Shown here: in pieces, positions 29,422 through 41,523 of the stretch
How positions within the stretch are numbered: the stretch's first letter is position 1
Layout: every line of letters begins with the position of its first letter
Assembly (NCBI GenBank): GCA_037178625.1
Contig: CM074141.1
Span: 1,488,001-1,552,000, forward strand
DNA: 64,000 bases
Origin: Skeletonema tropicum
Taxonomy: Eukaryota > Bacillariophyta > Thalassiosirophyceae > Thalassiosirales > Thalassiosiraceae
Direction of reading: 5' to 3'
Notes under the pieces: generated by a model
What the model was told of the DNA's origin: nothing
The model's database searches: none
Seen by the model: only the letters and a program-made list of their open reading frames with translations
Translations under genes and position numbers: made by a program

Positions 29422-32100
29422 ATGTCACTGCAGCGTCAGGAGGAAGGACCACCTGATTTGGTGCTCAAACTTGCATTTCAGTTCTTGGAGTGGGAAGATT
29501 CTTCCTCATGCTCATGGAAAATCCCTGTATCATTGCGTACTATTTTGAACAATGTTGACCTCGTCTGCAAGAAGTGGAAAAGAATATTAGAAGATGATGA
29601 CGTGGGCCGTCAACTGTGCATCAATCAAATCAAGAGTTATAATGAAAGGAATGCTGAGCTGAATAAGAATTTTCGAGCCAGTGCAGAAAATAATGGTACA
29701 GAATTTGTTGAAAGGAAATGGTATCATACGGCACATGAGCTGTTGGCAAGAATGATGAGTTCACCGCCCCCAGAAGGCCAAACGTTCAAAGATATTTACA
29801 AATTGAGTGAGGTGATGGGTAGCTTGTTATTGGATCATCGAGTGTATGGCCCAGACGTAAGAAGTACTGTAAGGGGAGCAAACAAGTCACTGCGGGAAGC
29901 ATGTTTGCATGATTGCCGCTGGATAGTGATTCCTACAATAGAGAAACTGAAGCAAGTGTTTGATGACCCAGAAAAAGATGACAGAGAACAAGATATTACG
30001 AATATGAAACAGAGACTTTTAAGCCATGCACGTAAGAATGGGAGAGCATCCCTCCACCGTGAGAATCCTACTCAATTGGAAAAAGATGCTCTCACTGAAA
30101 TTGCAGGCAATTACTTTGTGATGCTGACTGTATCAAACTCATTTGACGAGAATATATTCAACAACTCCTCGAATGTATCCGCTACTCTTGGAGAAATCAT
30201 AAACGGGATTGAGTCTATGACTGGGAAAGAAATAGCTACACAGGTTTCTGTCCAACTGAAAAGAACTTCTGCTGGTATGGTAAGGGAGTTTTCTTTCCTA
30301 CCAAGCAGCAAAAAGAAGTTGAAAGGATTACTTCGTGACATGGATTGGCCAATGAGTCCAGTGGACTGCCTCTCCCTGCTCATTAGAGGGTATTGGCTCA
30401 CAAAATCAAAAGTGGAGGATCACTTTGATCGCTGGCGAGATTGTACCGAACAAGAATGGAATGATGCGATAACGAAGTGGTGGCTTGCATTGGCTGAACC
30501 AGGCCGTCAGTTTCTCTTGGTAATTTATGCCCAGTTGGCTGAGCGCTATGATGACGTGGAAGCACTGCCAGTAGACATGAAATCAACCGAAGTTCCCACC
30601 GAGAAAGTGAAACTTCTCCTTGAAGCGGGTTATGAACGTGTGAGGAGGAAATCAGCAGAAATGATCTTCAGTGATCTTGATCCTAATTTGTGTGGACAAC
30701 TATTCAAGATTTACCACCAGCAAGCTCGAGCGTATTCTGAAGCTATTCGGCTGGAGTACCATTGTGTATACAGTAATGATGATACCCTTGAGCACAACGC
30801 TAAGATATTGCTTGATATTTTCTTAGAGGTTCCCTGCTTTGATGACGTTCTCCCTCCGGTTCCTTTGAGATCTGAAAACTCCGATGAATTCCTAGCCAGA
30901 ATGGAGGCAACAATGAATAGATGGAATGAGCTTGTTGATCAAGTGAAATCTGATGATAATGTATTGTGGAACCCTGACGTTTCGACTGAGCTGCGTGCCA
31001 TTACCATGATGTGGGGGCACTTTGATTTGAAGCGAAAGTACAGGGGAAAATCTGCAACGGGAACTTCCTCTGCGCTTCAGTTCTATGTTCCTGGTATGGT
31101 TACCGCGTTCCTGTGCCAAGCATTGGGCACAAAACAACAATTGCGAAGTCATTATTGGCTTGAAGAGGACGCTAAGAAGCTTTTCGAGGAACTCCAAGGC
31201 ATAAACATGGCTTCAGAATACGGTTCGGCATTATGCCGTCGTACGATGAAACTTGTGAATGACTTTAGAGCCTTGAGCGTCTACACCAACACTAAGGAGC
31301 ATGCAATGATGGCATTGATACCACTCTTACCCAATCTTTCGCATTTTGATGCTAAGAGGCTCGTTTATGCACTTTTCACGGAGCGACACATCGTAAGGGA
31401 GTGGTGGCAATGTTACATGCGGGATGGATTTTCAAAGAGTAGCATGAATTTTGGCGATATTTGGACAAGAAACATTCCTTGCGTTCTTGGGGAATATGTA
31501 GATGAGACGCCACTCGAACACATCGTGACTGATCAATCCCTCTTTGGATCTGATCTGTCTCTAGTTGCACAATGGGTCAACAATCGTGACATTTTAGATG
31601 GGTTCGATGAGGACAGTATTTTGAATCGCATATTTGGCCTGCCGCTGCCAGCAAATATCATCACAGCAATGGGCGAATTTATGGTAGAAAATCTCTATCA
31701 AGACGATGTCAATGATGTCGATGTAAACAAATGGCTAAATGCGCATGAGGTGAGGCCTTATCTTGAACGGTACTGCTGTGAAAATCCTGACAATGCACAA
31801 ATCGTATGGACACATCTTCAACGAGCAATTGAAAATGCCACCATGGTTGTGGAAGGGCTTGAAGCCGAAGATGTTGATGAACGACAACGTTCAGACTTTG
31901 AAGTCGTGGTTTTTGAACTAGTTGAATCCTGTATCAGAACTCGTGCGAAGAGCTTGATCCCTTTGATCATGAGACTCGAAGATACTCAAGCAATCGTGCC
32001 AGAACTCATCAGCAATATTGAGAATCTAGAGGAAAGATTCGAGGAGGAGCCTCCAGTGTGCATCGATACCAAGGAATACTTCAGATTTCGAATTATGTAG
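29422..32100 (+). CDS. F-box-like protein, copy 3 (892 aa)
   Basis: Begins M-S-L-Q-R-Q-E-E-G at the first true ATG; the codon at 29413 is GTG. Same architecture as the other copies: F-box in the first 65 residues with a 5-6 residue insertion around the S-S-C-S-W-K turn, then the collinear helical body ending K-E-Y-F-R-F-R-I-M. The shared 3' flank (32101-32205) matches those after copies 2 and 4, so the duplications included downstream DNA. Intact frame. The conserved block at 29254-29284 lies 138 bp upstream. Confidence 0.8.
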   Translation: MSLQRQEEGPPDLVLKLAFQFLEWEDSSSCSWKIPVSLRTILNNVDLVCKKWKRILEDDDVGRQLCINQIKSYNERNAELNKNFRASAENNGTEFVERKWYHTAHELLARMMSSPPPEGQTFKDIYKLSEVMGSLLLDHRVYGPDVRSTVRGANKSLREACLHDCRWIVIPTIEKLKQVFDDPEKDDREQDITNMKQRLLSHARKNGRASLHRENPTQLEKDALTEIAGNYFVMLTVSNSFDENIFNNSSNVSATLGEIINGIESMTGKEIATQVSVQLKRTSAGMVREFSFLPSSKKKLKGLLRDMDWPMSPVDCLSLLIRGYWLTKSKVEDHFDRWRDCTEQEWNDAITKWWLALAEPGRQFLLVIYAQLAERYDDVEALPVDMKSTEVPTEKVKLLLEAGYERVRRKSAEMIFSDLDPNLCGQLFKIYHQQARAYSEAIRLEYHCVYSNDDTLEHNAKILLDIFLEVPCFDDVLPPVPLRSENSDEFLARMEATMNRWNELVDQVKSDDNVLWNPDVSTELRAITMMWGHFDLKRKYRGKSATGTSSALQFYVPGMVTAFLCQALGTKQQLRSHYWLEEDAKKLFEELQGINMASEYGSALCRRTMKLVNDFRALSVYTNTKEHAMMALIPLLPNLSHFDAKRLVYALFTERHIVREWWQCYMRDGFSKSSMNFGDIWTRNIPCVLGEYVDETPLEHIVTDQSLFGSDLSLVAQWVNNRDILDGFDEDSILNRIFGLPLPANIITAMGEFMVENLYQDDVNDVDVNKWLNAHEVRPYLERYCCENPDNAQIVWTHLQRAIENATMVVEGLEAEDVDERQRSDFEVVVFELVESCIRTRAKSLIPLIMRLEDTQAIVPELISNIENLEERFEEEPPVCIDTKEYFRFRIM

Positions 32101-32274
32101 CGCTGCAGTTGTGTGTCAAGCGCTGCAGTGACAAGCGCCTTGTCTGTTTTGGGCTTGAACTAAGATGATTTTTCTCGCCCGGATCTCTGGCGGAAACGCT
32201 GCGTCGTCTATCTTTCCGATCTGAATCTTCATTCGTAACCATTAAGAAATATCTTTGCACTCGCCCTATGTAGG

Positions 32275-32935
32275 CGTACTAATTTCATCGCTTGACCTTT
32301 GCTCCATGCCTCTTGCACACTCCTCCATTCTGGTTATAATTCATAATGCTCCACTGCTGCATAGTTTGCGCGTTGCCCAATGTCTCTTGCAAACTCCTCC
32401 TGCGTAAATCACATTTGTACATCCTTTACTGCTGCACGGTTTCCTCTCTGCTCCATGCGTCCTGCACAAACCTCCTTTCAGAGCATAATATGTACATCCT
32501 TGAATGCTACACCGTTTGACCTTTGCTCCATGCCTCATGCACACTCCTCCTCTGACGACTTCATTTGAACATCTTTCACTGCTGCACTGCTCGACTTTTG
32601 CCCCTCATGTTTAACAGCAATGTATTTTGCACCCATCATCAATACAAATCTTTCTTTGTCTTCCGTCTTTTCCAAATTCCATTTGAGTTAGTGTTTTATC
32701 CTGTGTGGTAATAACAGGCGATCTCCTTCGAGGTGAGGGGTGAGGTTTGTCGAGCTGTAGGAGATGATTTCTTCTCGCGTAGATTGGTTGCGGCAGAGTC
32801 CGCCGCTTCAGCCGCTTCTTCCTTCTTTCTCAGCTGAAATTCCCTATCAAATAAAGCACCCACATCGTCGTCGGCGTATCTCCGCTGTCGCGTGGTGCTA
32901 TTGTCTTCACTTGGCTCTGCATGTTCACAATAATA
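32275..32935 (-). pseudogene. Second decayed WRKY19-like zinc-finger gene
   Basis: A 67-codon remnant (32341-32544) keeps three finger units such as C-S-I-Q-G-C-T-Y-Y-A-L-K-G-G-L-C. Linker and N-terminal sequences of the intact gene are traceable to 32935 through several frame changes. It stands head-to-head with F-box copy 4. Confidence 0.75.
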
Positions 32936-33192
32936 CAGCCAAACCTTCTCCTCTCTAGTTATCTCTAATTCTAATGTACCATTCTCTTGCTAGAATCTCT
33001 CTGAGGGGGAAAGGAAATCTTTCTCCTTTCTCCCGCTCCTCACCACGTTCATGTAGGAATCAGTAATAGTTTTAGCGGCTTTCACCATCTTTTATCACCC
33101 CCAAATACTACGCAAAACGAAGAGGAGACGAGCCTACGAGGCATGAAAGACCTCCTATCTCACTGATCATCGCTGGTGCATAGTGGAGAACG

Positions 33193-35840
33193 ATGGTACT
33201 GCAACGTCAGGAGGAAGGACTACCGGATTTGGTGCTCAAACTTGTCTTTCAGTTCTTGCAGTGGAAAGATGTTTCCTCATGGAAATTCAGTACTATTTTG
33301 AACAAAGTTGACCTTGTCTGCAAGAAGTGGAGAAGAATATTAGACGAGGACGATGTTGGGCGTCAACTATGCATCAATCAGATAAAATTTTGTGATGAAA
33401 AGAATTTTATGCTGAATAAGAACCGTCAAATTAGTGCCGAAATGAATGGAACAGAATTTGTTGAAAGGAAATGGTATAATACGGCACATGAGATGTTGGC
33501 AAGAATGATGAGCTCACCGCTTCCAGAAGGCCGGACTTTCAAAGATATGCACAAATTGAATGAGACCGTGGGCCAGTTACTATCTGATCATCGATTTTAT
33601 GGCCCGGACGAAAGCAATACTGTAAGGGGAACAGACAAGACGCTGCGGGAGGCGTGTATGCATGATTGCCTCTGGACAGTGATGCCTACAATTGAGAAAC
33701 TGAGGCAAGTGTTTGATGACCCAGAAAAAGATGACAGAGAACAAGATATTACGAATATGAAACAGAGGATATTAAGCCATGCACGTAAGAATGGGAGAGC
33801 ATCCCTCCACCGTGAGAATCCTACTCGATTGGAAAAAGATGCTCTCGCAGAAATTGCAGGAAATTATTTCATGATGCTGGCTGTATCAAACTCATTTGAC
33901 GAGAATATATTCAACAACTCTTCGAATGTATCTGCAACTCTTGGAGAAATCATAAACGGGATTGAGTTCTTGACTGGAAAAGAAATAGCTACACAGGTTT
34001 CTGTCCAACTGAAAAGAACTTCTGCTGGTCTTGTAAGGGAGTTCTCCTTCCTACCAAGCAGCAAAAAGAAGTTAAAAGGATTACTTCGTGACATGGATTG
34101 GCCAATGAGTCCAGTGGACTGCCTCTTCCTGTTCATTCGAGAGTTTTTGCTCACAAAATCAAAAGTAGAGGATGACTTCGATGACTGGCGAGATTGCACA
34201 GAAGAAGTGTGGAATGATGCAATAGCGAAGTGGTGGCTTGCATTGGCTGAACCAATTCGTCAGTTTCTCTTGGTATCTATGCCCAGTTGGCCGAGCGCTA
34301 TGATGACGTGGAAGCACTGCCAGCAGACATTAAATCAACCGAAGTTACCACCGAGAAAGTGAAACTTCTCCTTGAAACGGGTTATGAACATGTGAGGAGG
34401 AGATCAGCAGAAATGATCTTCCGTGATATTGATCCTAATTTGTGTGGACAACTATTCAAGATTTACCACCAGCAAGCTCGAGCGTATTCTGAAGCTATTC
34501 GGGAGGAGTACCATTGTGTATACAGTAATGATGATACCCTTGAACACAACGCTAAGATATTGCTTGATATCTTCTTAGAGGTGCCCTGCTTTGATAACGA
34601 TCTTCCCCCGGTTCCTCTGACATCTGAAAGCTCCGATGAATTCCTAGCCAGAATGGAAGCAGCTATGGATCGTTGGAATGAGCTTGTTAATGAAGTGAAA
34701 TCTGATGATAATGTATTGTGGAACCCTGAAACAGTCACTGAACTACGTTCCATTACCATAATGTGGGGGCACTTTGATTTGAAGCGAAAGTATATGAAAA
34801 AATCTGCAACGGGAACTTCCTCTGCGCTTCAGTTCTATGTTCCTGGTATGGTTACCGCGTTCCTTTGCCAAGCATTGGGCACAAACCAACAATTGCGTGG
34901 TCATTATTCGCTTGAAAGAGACGCCAAGAAGCTTTTCGAGGAAATCCAAGGCATAAACTTGGCTTCAGAATACGATTCGGCATTATGCCGTCGTACGATG
35001 AAACTTGTGAATGACTTTAGATCATTGAGCATCTACGCAAACACTAAGGAGCATGCAATGATGGCATTGATACCACTCTTACCCAATCTTCCACATGTTG
35101 ATGCTAAGAGGCTCATTTATGCACTTTTCATAGAGCGACACACCGAAAGGGATTGGTGGCATTGTTACATGTTGGGATTTTCTAAGAGTAGCATGAACTT
35201 TGGCAATTTTTGGACAAGAAACATTCCTTGCGCTCTTGGGGAATATGTAGATGAGACGCAACTCGAACACATCGTGACTGATCAATCCCTCTTTGGATCT
35301 GATCTGTCTTCATTTGTGCAATGGGTCAACAATCGTGACTACAATAGAGGATTCGATGTGGACAGTATTTTGAATCGCATATTCGGCCTGCCGCTGCCAG
35401 CAAATATCATCACAGCAATGGGCGAATTCATGGTGGAAAATCTCTATCAAGACAACATCGATGATGTCGATGTAAATAAATGGCTAAATGCACTTGAGGT
35501 TAGACCTTATCTTCAAAGGTACTGCTACGAAAATCCCGACAGTGCACAAATCGTATGGACACATCTTCAACGAGCAATAGAAAATGCCATCATGGCTGTA
35601 GAAGGGCTAGAAGCTGATGATGTTGATGAACGACAACGTTCAAATTTCGAAACTGTGGCATTGGCATTGGTCGGTTCCTGTATTAAAACTCGTGCGAAGA
35701 GCTTGATCCCTTTGATCATGAGACTCGAAGATACTCAAGCAATCGTGCCAGAACTCATCAGCAATATTGAAAATCTAGCGGACAGGTTTGAAAAGGTTTC
35801 TTCAGTGAGTATCGATACCAAGGAATACTTCAGATTTTAA
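33193..35840 (+). CDS. F-box-like protein, copy 4, one-base frameshift
   Basis: Starts M-V-L-Q-R-Q-E-E-G-L-P-D-L with a full F-box. Compared with copy 3, one base is missing near 34275 (copy 3 reads GTAATTTAT, this copy GTATCTAT). The frame therefore ends at 34362 while the homologous sequence continues in another frame from about 34287 to 35840. Everything else is collinear, ending K-E-Y-F-R-F. Either a very young pseudogene or a sequencing indel. The 3' flank matches copies 2 and 3. Restored length would be about 882 residues. Confidence 0.7.
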
Positions 35841-36056
35841 AGTATGTAGCACTTGACTCATCAAGTTCTGCAGTGACAAGCGCCTTATCTGTTTTGGGCT
35901 TGCTACAAGCGGAGATGATTTTTCGCCCGGCTCTGCATCGGAAGCGCTGCGTCGTCTATTATTTATTCTTAACATTAAGAAATATCTTTGCACTCGCCCT
36001 ATTTAGGTCTGGAATTGACTATTTTTAGCGGGTTCACTCCGTACCCTATTTCTATA

Positions 36057-37472
36057 TCAATATCTGCTCACTTGTTTGTAGTTGTCTTTTGACCAATATT
36101 GCCAAGGCATCATTCCAATTGGAGAATTATCATATCTTGGTTCTAACCCATGTAGCTCCTCTGAGATGTTACAACTCTCATCATCGCTGCATCCACTTAA
36201 ATTGATTTCAGGAAACGCTTCTCGGAGCAATTCAATGAGATGAAGCGATCCGCCACAGGTTGAGATGTGACCTGAGCCCTTTACCACATGCACATGAGCT
36301 TTTTGAAACAACATGGATGATAACCGCTCTGCCTCTTCTAAACTGGGCATTGCATCCTTCTCGCCCACAACAATCGTGGTACGTAATTCTTCTGACATTT
36401 TCAACATGGTTTGAGTTTCTGCATCAGCATCCGCAATATCTTTGACATGTTGTGCAACTTGAAGAGCTTTTAAACGCTTTTCAAATCTAATAGACCCAAC
36501 CTCCATCCATTCTTTGAGTCTCCACTGAAATGTTTCCTTGGGCATGAACTTTAATCTCAACGGTATTGCAAACGCGACTCTTCCCATGTACGCTTCACGC
36601 TCTGCACTGTTCACAGCAGGTGGCAGTCCTTTGAACAATGTTATTCCGATCAATTGTTGCACAAATCGATGCTCACATTCACCAAGAAAGAGTGGTACAA
36701 CCTCAGTCAACAATCTAAAGGCGTATTCTGCTCCCTCCAATACAGGTATCGATGGTTTTGCAGCAGCTATGGGTGGGGCAAGTTCATATACGATCGAGCG
36801 CAGGTATGAGGTCGCAGGATTGACCAGTACGAGTCCTTTTAGTTCAATAGACTCTTTGTACTTGGATTTGTTCAATTCAATGGCTACCTCAGTGGAGAGG
36901 ATTCCACCAAATGACTCTCCCATGAGATATACTCTATCAACACTGTTGCCACCACTTCTGCCCTTGCATTCCTTCAAGAGATACTCAACAATTCTTTCCT
37001 TCAACTCTACAAACGTCGAACGGTCGGCGTTATCTATCTTCATGGCCCTGACATCAAATTCTTCTCCAAGAGATGGGAACTGGAGGAAGGGCGCAAGTAT
37101 GGTTCCATCAAACCCTGGTATGTACAACAACAATGGTTTAAATCTGTGATGCTGCGCCTCATATTCCAAGACAGCTGGTGGATAGCCATCTTCTAGCAAT
37201 GGCGATACAAATTGTATGTAATCGTTCTTTTTGTGTTTGGGCTTGTGGTAAGGCAACTGTTCCTTTTCACTTTGTAAATCATTCAATATAGACTGTGGAG
37301 AATCCGTTAAGAAACTGTCGACGACGTAGGGGTTGCAGCTGCTTAACAAGGTCTCGAAGCGTGTTGGTTGTGAACCGAGATTGGGGCGTGTAACAAATAA
37401 TGCAGTAACGGCTTGAAACGATGATAAGGCCACGATGGTTAGAAACATCCTCGACATTCTTTGATGGCTCAT
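36057..37472 (-). CDS. Alpha/beta hydrolase, phytyl-ester-synthase-like, probably plastid
   Basis: About 470 residues. From the chosen ATG (37472) the protein starts M-S-H-Q-R-M-S-R-M-F-L with a hydrophobic leader; in-frame ATGs at 37538, 37457 and 37448 are alternatives. The hydrolase core begins L-L-L-Y-I-P-G-F-D-G-T. It has the nucleophile elbow G-E-S-F-G-G, the conserved N-P-A-T-S after it, an acid candidate in G-E-K-D-A-M-P-S, and the histidine in G-S-G-H. This order resembles plant PES1/PES2, plastoglobule enzymes that esterify phytol or fatty acids, although the plant acyltransferase tail is not clear here. Convergent with F-box copy 4. Confidence 0.75.
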   Translation of the reverse strand: MSHQRMSRMFLTIVALSSFQAVTALFVTRPNLGSQPTRFETLLSSCNPYVVDSFLTDSPQSILNDLQSEKEQLPYHKPKHKKNDYIQFVSPLLEDGYPPAVLEYEAQHHRFKPLLLYIPGFDGTILAPFLQFPSLGEEFDVRAMKIDNADRSTFVELKERIVEYLLKECKGRSGGNSVDRVYLMGESFGGILSTEVAIELNKSKYKESIELKGLVLVNPATSYLRSIVYELAPPIAAAKPSIPVLEGAEYAFRLLTEVVPLFLGECEHRFVQQLIGITLFKGLPPAVNSAEREAYMGRVAFAIPLRLKFMPKETFQWRLKEWMEVGSIRFEKRLKALQVAQHVKDIADADAETQTMLKMSEELRTTIVVGEKDAMPSLEEAERLSSMLFQKAHVHVVKGSGHISTCGGSLHLIELLREAFPEINLSGCSDDESCNISEELHGLEPRYDNSPIGMMPWQYWSKDNYKQVSRY

Positions 37473-38906
37473 ACTCGGAGGAAATTGTGAAGCCGTAGTT
37501 CTGACGCTATTGCAGCTTGCCAACGCCAACGTATGCATTATCACCTCTCACTACTATGACTAATAATGGCAAGCGGGCGGCGTTCCGACGATATCCTCGG
37601 GAGGTGTCATTGCATTGGCAGCACCAGAACTTTTGTGTCAAAGCAAGCGAGCGGTAGGCGGTAGGAAAGGTGTCAAAAGTTTTGTCAACGTCACCCGTCA
37701 ATCAAGTCCTGCAGATGGTAGATAAATCCCGTATCACACGTCCTTCAACTTCAAGATCACCATAGCTCGCGCGCGTTTTGATGACACTATCTACTTGTCA
37801 TTACACATGTTGTCATAGCTTGTAGATACAGAGAATGTCACAGGAAATCATCTCTAGCTATGTATGAGCGACGCGAGCTGATGATTTAGCGCTCCAGATA
37901 GAGAGACCAATTGCGCTGAAATAATCATCACGCAGGCAATATTCTATATGTACTAAAGTTAAGAAGAAGGAGGAGCAAGAATGTTTCAGATATATCACAA
38001 AGGGACTGATATGTTGATGTCGGAATTTGTACTCGGAATCGGACGGGAAGGACCTCAACATGTGTTTTGTATAAGTTGGATTTGGAGTATTTAGTTGTAG
38101 ATCGAAGGAGAATGTCAGAGTGAGAGCCATGTGCTTGTGAACTCAAGTCGAACCTTCCTTGATAATTGACTCTTGAGCAGCAAGCTAATTCTCTTGAGCT
38201 AGAGCACCTACATCATCTACATGGAGATAAGTAATAAGTAGGGATAGGAGCAGCTACAGCTACAGCTACAGCTACAGCTACAGCTACAGCTACAGCTACA
38301 ACTCACGACGAGAGAATTTCTATCTGCATCTTCTTTCTCTTTCTGAATGGAATTAGAAAGGGTTACTTGGTTCGTAGCTATCCTTTGTAACACGGCGTCC
38401 TCTGTATCATAATCTTGTTAGATTGCGATATTGCAAATGCCAAATAATGTTGAGATTGCATTGCTGCGTAAGTTTTAGCTTAGATGATACTTCTAGTTGC
38501 AAGTTGCAAGAAGTTGTTGAAAGATAGACTTTTGCGTGCCTACCAAAAAGAAAGAACTGCCCGCTTGCGAGAAACCCCGCTCCCAAGACTCACGCCAGCC
38601 CACCTTTTGCGAAATAAACAGAAGAGCGAGAGACACAAGACAATCACCATGAACATCGAGCAGCCATCGATGTAAGTAGAGGTTTGAACGGTCCGGGACA
38701 CAACAAAAATTTGAAAATGATCTCACAACGAGCGGCGCAGTTGCGATAGAAGTGAAGTCGATTCTGAAAGAAGTGCAAATGATCATTGGTTGCGGTACAA
38801 CATAGTGTAGTCATAAGACGTGAGCAAAGGTAGATATATAACGTAAACACAAACGGCAACTGTCCACCTACCTCTCGGTCGACTGGATGGATAGCATAGA
38901 TCTATA
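37473..38906. other. Intergenic with a CTACAG microsatellite
   Basis: No supported gene. A 63-codon frame at 38484-38675 lacks family features. The microsatellite at 38252-38302 consists of about eight GCTACA units. Confidence 0.5.
38252..38302 (+). repeat. (CTACAG)n microsatellite
   Basis: About eight perfect hexamer units in a non-coding interval. Confidence 0.95.
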
Positions 38907-41523
38907 ATGCCGTCATTCAGCCTTCGCAAATTAAGAAGTCGAAGTGCGTCACGACAACGACGGGGCGACAATGAGATAGCATCACCACCGTCCCGACGGG
39001 ACAGTAGCGATAGCGGCAAACGAACAAATTCTTCCTCTTCCAAGTCGAAACAACACCAATCTTCTACAACTGTCACCCCCGAACGACGTAAATTCCTCGG
39101 GTCAAAACAACGCCCCAACGATAGATACAGCATGTCCAGCGGCTCCAGTCCACCACCACCAACTAATTACAATAAACGAATCGGAAGACAAATCAGCGGT
39201 AGCAGCGGCTGTGATGCCGACTCCATGGCCTACAGCAACGCTTCCGAAGGGTCCGAGGGAGTATTCATGACTGCATTTGACCGATGTCCTCCCACATTTA
39301 GTGATGATGTACTCGATCGTGAAGATATCTTTCCAACTCCATCGGCAGAATATGTTGCTGCTTCTGGTGGTGCGAAAAAAACAACTTGGGAGGAGGTGGA
39401 GGAGACGACGAATCAGGAATTGGCAGTGTTGGAAGATAATTTGAGTAATGAGTGGACTAAGTTTAGTGATCCGAGTTTTGAGAATAGGAATAATCAGTAT
39501 CCGAGGAATTTTTCGAAAAATATGGGGGCGATGCAAAGAGATGATAATGATACTCATCGAGAGAAGGTAGAGAATAGCGGTTTTAGTGGGGTACCAAATC
39601 ACAAGAGTGCGAGATTGGTCTCGCCTGATAGAAATATCTCGTCCAATTCTTCTACTGCTGCTCCTCTCGCATCCACTGATGCTGCCGTCGCGCCCAATGA
39701 TGATTTAAGTGCTTGGGGATTTACATCAACAGAGACAGCAAATACAACAATGGAGAATGGCGGCTCTCCCGCATCAAAAAGGTCATCAACGAAGACAGGT
39801 CCAGAGAGGAGTGATCTACAGGATGTCTTTGGAGCCAACTTTTTTGGAAGTGGATTTGATGACGATGGCTTCTTTGGGAGTTCTGACTGGACATCTCCAA
39901 AAAGCTCAACGAACGATAACAGTAGTGGAGCGGTCGGTAGTGATGTTGACGCAAATGATCCATGGGGACAAATAAAAGTAGGTGTTAGTCCCTTTGAAGG
40001 AAAGAAGGATGAGGATACAGGATCAGTCGTTGTTACCAACATGACACTCCCTGATCCGATCACGCCCACAACGGAACCAACGTTTATTCATCCGTTGAAA
40101 CAGCAGCAAAATCAGCTTCAAGGTAAATCAAAGAATGAAGTTGTGGTTTCTTTTGAAGACTACAATCATGAGATTATGCAATCCCCCTCAAACTCAAGCT
40201 TCTCAACGCGTCTTAATGGGGAACAACGCAATGCGTCATTCGAAAAGAATAATCGTCCACCGTCATCGGCAAAGAGCCATCGTCGAATGAACTCTTATGA
40301 GTCGCAAGGATCAAAAAAGAGCCATCGAAGAATGAACTCGAATGGGTCTCAAGGATCACGTCGCAGGAGCAAGGGTGGGGGATCCATTGGATCTAACTCC
40401 TCCGCAGTCGATCAAATATTGGAACATTATCGTCAAAAACGATTGGCAAAGCAGAATGGAGGAAAGCCGTCATCGGCGACAAGCTCCACGGTGTCTTCTA
40501 CCAACCATCGCAGTGTTCCGTCCATAGACTCGTTATCGAGTGTCCCATCCTCCGATTTGGCTGCCGCCGCTATTGCTGCTCCTGCTGCGGCAGCGTTGTC
40601 CATCATGCAAAATCACAAGGGTTCTTCTTTAAATGATACCATGACCAGTAGTCTGTCCTCTTCATCGCGTCATGTGTCATCGCCACCATTACCGACAAAT
40701 CGAAGAAACAACGCAGTAGTAGATTGGCCTGACGACGATGGTGTAATAAATGACCCTCCCGCTCGCCCCCTTCCAAGCCGCAATGTAAATAAAGCAGCAA
40801 ACGTCGACAATGTAGCGGATCAATTTCTAATTTCTAACATCGAAGCCACCATCGGTCCCCGCGGTAGTGCTCCGGACATTGAGTCACTGAATGGGCGCTC
40901 GCACAACCGCAGTCCTCACCTTTGTAACCGTAAGGCTTCTGATTCCCAAAGCATCGACAGTCGGACGAGTCGCAACACTCGCTATTCCTTCCGCACATAT
41001 GAATCCAACCTATCGTCGTTAAAGGGTATGAATAACATGTCTCCTGAATCGAAGAGTGTGGCCAATGATCTCTTCCGTCTCGAAGCTCAACTTAAGGAGG
41101 TAGCAAGACAGCAGGAGTTGCAGACCGATCAACCATCTTCTTCTCCTACAGAAGTAATATTTGTCAATGACAATACCCTTGTACAAAAACAATTCGTCTA
41201 ATGACATGATGAACAGCAATGGATGCATTGGTGCTGAGCCGATACCACGGCAGAATCCGTTTACTGTTGTTGCACCTCCGGGCAAGCTAGGAATTCTTCT
41301 ATTGAACAACAAAGTTGGAGGAGTTCCGTCCAAACCCACTCATGTTTCCGCAGTACGATCTGAAAGCGTCTTGGCAGGGAAAGTGCAGGTTGGAGATCTA
41401 GTAATGAAAATTGATGGGGAGGATGTGTCACAGTGCAACTCGAAGCAGATTATGGCAATCATGGCTGCGAAGAGTGAGTATGAACGAGTTCTCGAGTTTC
41501 GGTGTTTGCAATCTAAGCAATGA
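38907..41523 (+). CDS. Large Ser-rich protein with C-terminal PDZ domain, two exons
   Basis: Exon 1 encodes about 750 residues of basic, Ser/Asn-rich, largely disordered sequence, with a tandem K-S-H-R-R-M-N-S repeat, an alanine run and a W-D-x-W-type acidic region. The frame ends at 41201, but a PDZ domain follows in another frame: N-P-F-T-V-V-A-P-P-G-K-L-G-I-L, ending E-F-R-C-L-Q-S-K-Q at 41523. A GTAATA donor at 41154 with an AG at 41237-41238 (85 bp) joins the two in frame; 41117-41216 is another possible intron. PDZ domains bind C-terminal peptides, so a scaffold role is likely; the partner is unknown. Start ATG 38907. Confidence 0.75.

Noticed and set aside
38484..38675. 63-codon basic frame
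   Set aside because: No conservation signal or domain; probably chance within the promoter region of the PDZ gene.
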